The position numbers and the translations under genes are program-made. The notes beneath the pieces are model-generated. The model was given only the letters and a program-made list of their open reading frames with translations. It was not told where the DNA came from and ran no database searches. DNA of 5,852 nucleotides from contig JARBUQ010000324.1 in NCBI GenBank assembly GCA_029239545.1, positions 1-5,852 on the forward strand. Direction: 5' to 3'. This document shows positions 5,835-5,852 of the stretch, in pieces; positions within the stretch are counted from its first letter, which is position 1; each line of letters begins with the position of its first letter. This DNA comes from Paenibacillus sp. (GTDB taxonomy: Bacteria; Bacillota; Bacilli; Paenibacillales; NBRC-103111).

Positions 5835-5852
5835 GGAGGTAGAATTGAAATG
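5835..5852 (+). CDS. Ribosome binding site and start codon of a rightward gene cut off by the window end
   Basis: GGAGGT at 5835-5840 lies 9 bases before ATG at 5850-5852, the last three bases of the window. The strength and spacing of the site, after about 200 bases with no other gene on this strand, make a real start likely. Nothing of the protein beyond the initiator Met is visible, so no product can be proposed. Confidence 0.5.

Noticed and set aside
1..5852. CRISPR array, tRNA, rRNA, insertion sequence or phage region
   Set aside because: No regularly spaced repeats, cloverleaf-like segments, transposase or integrase motifs, or terminal inverted repeats were seen.

Overview
The window looks like a chromosomal segment from a spore-forming Bacillota, most likely Paenibacillus or a close relative. 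Pointers are AGGAGG-type ribosome binding sites at sensible spacings, a YteA-family TraR/DksA zinc-finger protein (a family typical of endospore formers), a YrpB-like nitronate monooxygenase and a YfiB/YfiC-like ABC exporter pair. The genus is inferred from gene style; no rRNA or other marker is present.

Layout. Bases 1-3095 carry a rightward set of three genes joined by overlaps: the last 39 codons of an ABC exporter half-transporter (1-120), a complete ABC half-transporter (104-2011) and a short UvrC-like GIY-YIG protein (1986-3095). Each downstream gene starts inside its upstream neighbour and has its own Shine-Dalgarno, so the three are probably translated from one mRNA. Bases 3090-4166 carry a leftward FMN-dependent nitronate monooxygenase whose stop overlaps the UvrC-like stop within the six bases TTATGA. 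A short divergent intergenic region (4167-4253) separates it from a rightward metallophosphoesterase (4254-4976). That gene runs tail to tail into a leftward YteA-like DksA-family gene (5033-5638), with a perfect 19-bp hairpin between them. The last 200 bases are the upstream region of the DksA-like gene plus the leader, ribosome binding site and start codon of a rightward gene cut off by the window end.

How the genes fit together. The two ABC genes most likely encode a heterodimeric exporter of the TM287/TM288 or YfiB/YfiC kind: the complete subunit keeps its catalytic glutamate and H-loop histidine but has an altered signature (LSHGQ), as expected for the partner with the intact Walker B. 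The UvrC-like protein keeps the GIY-YIG nuclease, four-cysteine and UVR regions but ends before the RNase H-like half of UvrC, so it could make at most one of UvrC's two incisions, like E. coli Cho. Its coupling to an exporter is the most unusual point here and suggests, without proving, a combined efflux and DNA-repair response to a DNA-damaging compound. The remaining genes appear to be independent single-gene units. I saw no mobile element, CRISPR array, tRNA or rRNA.
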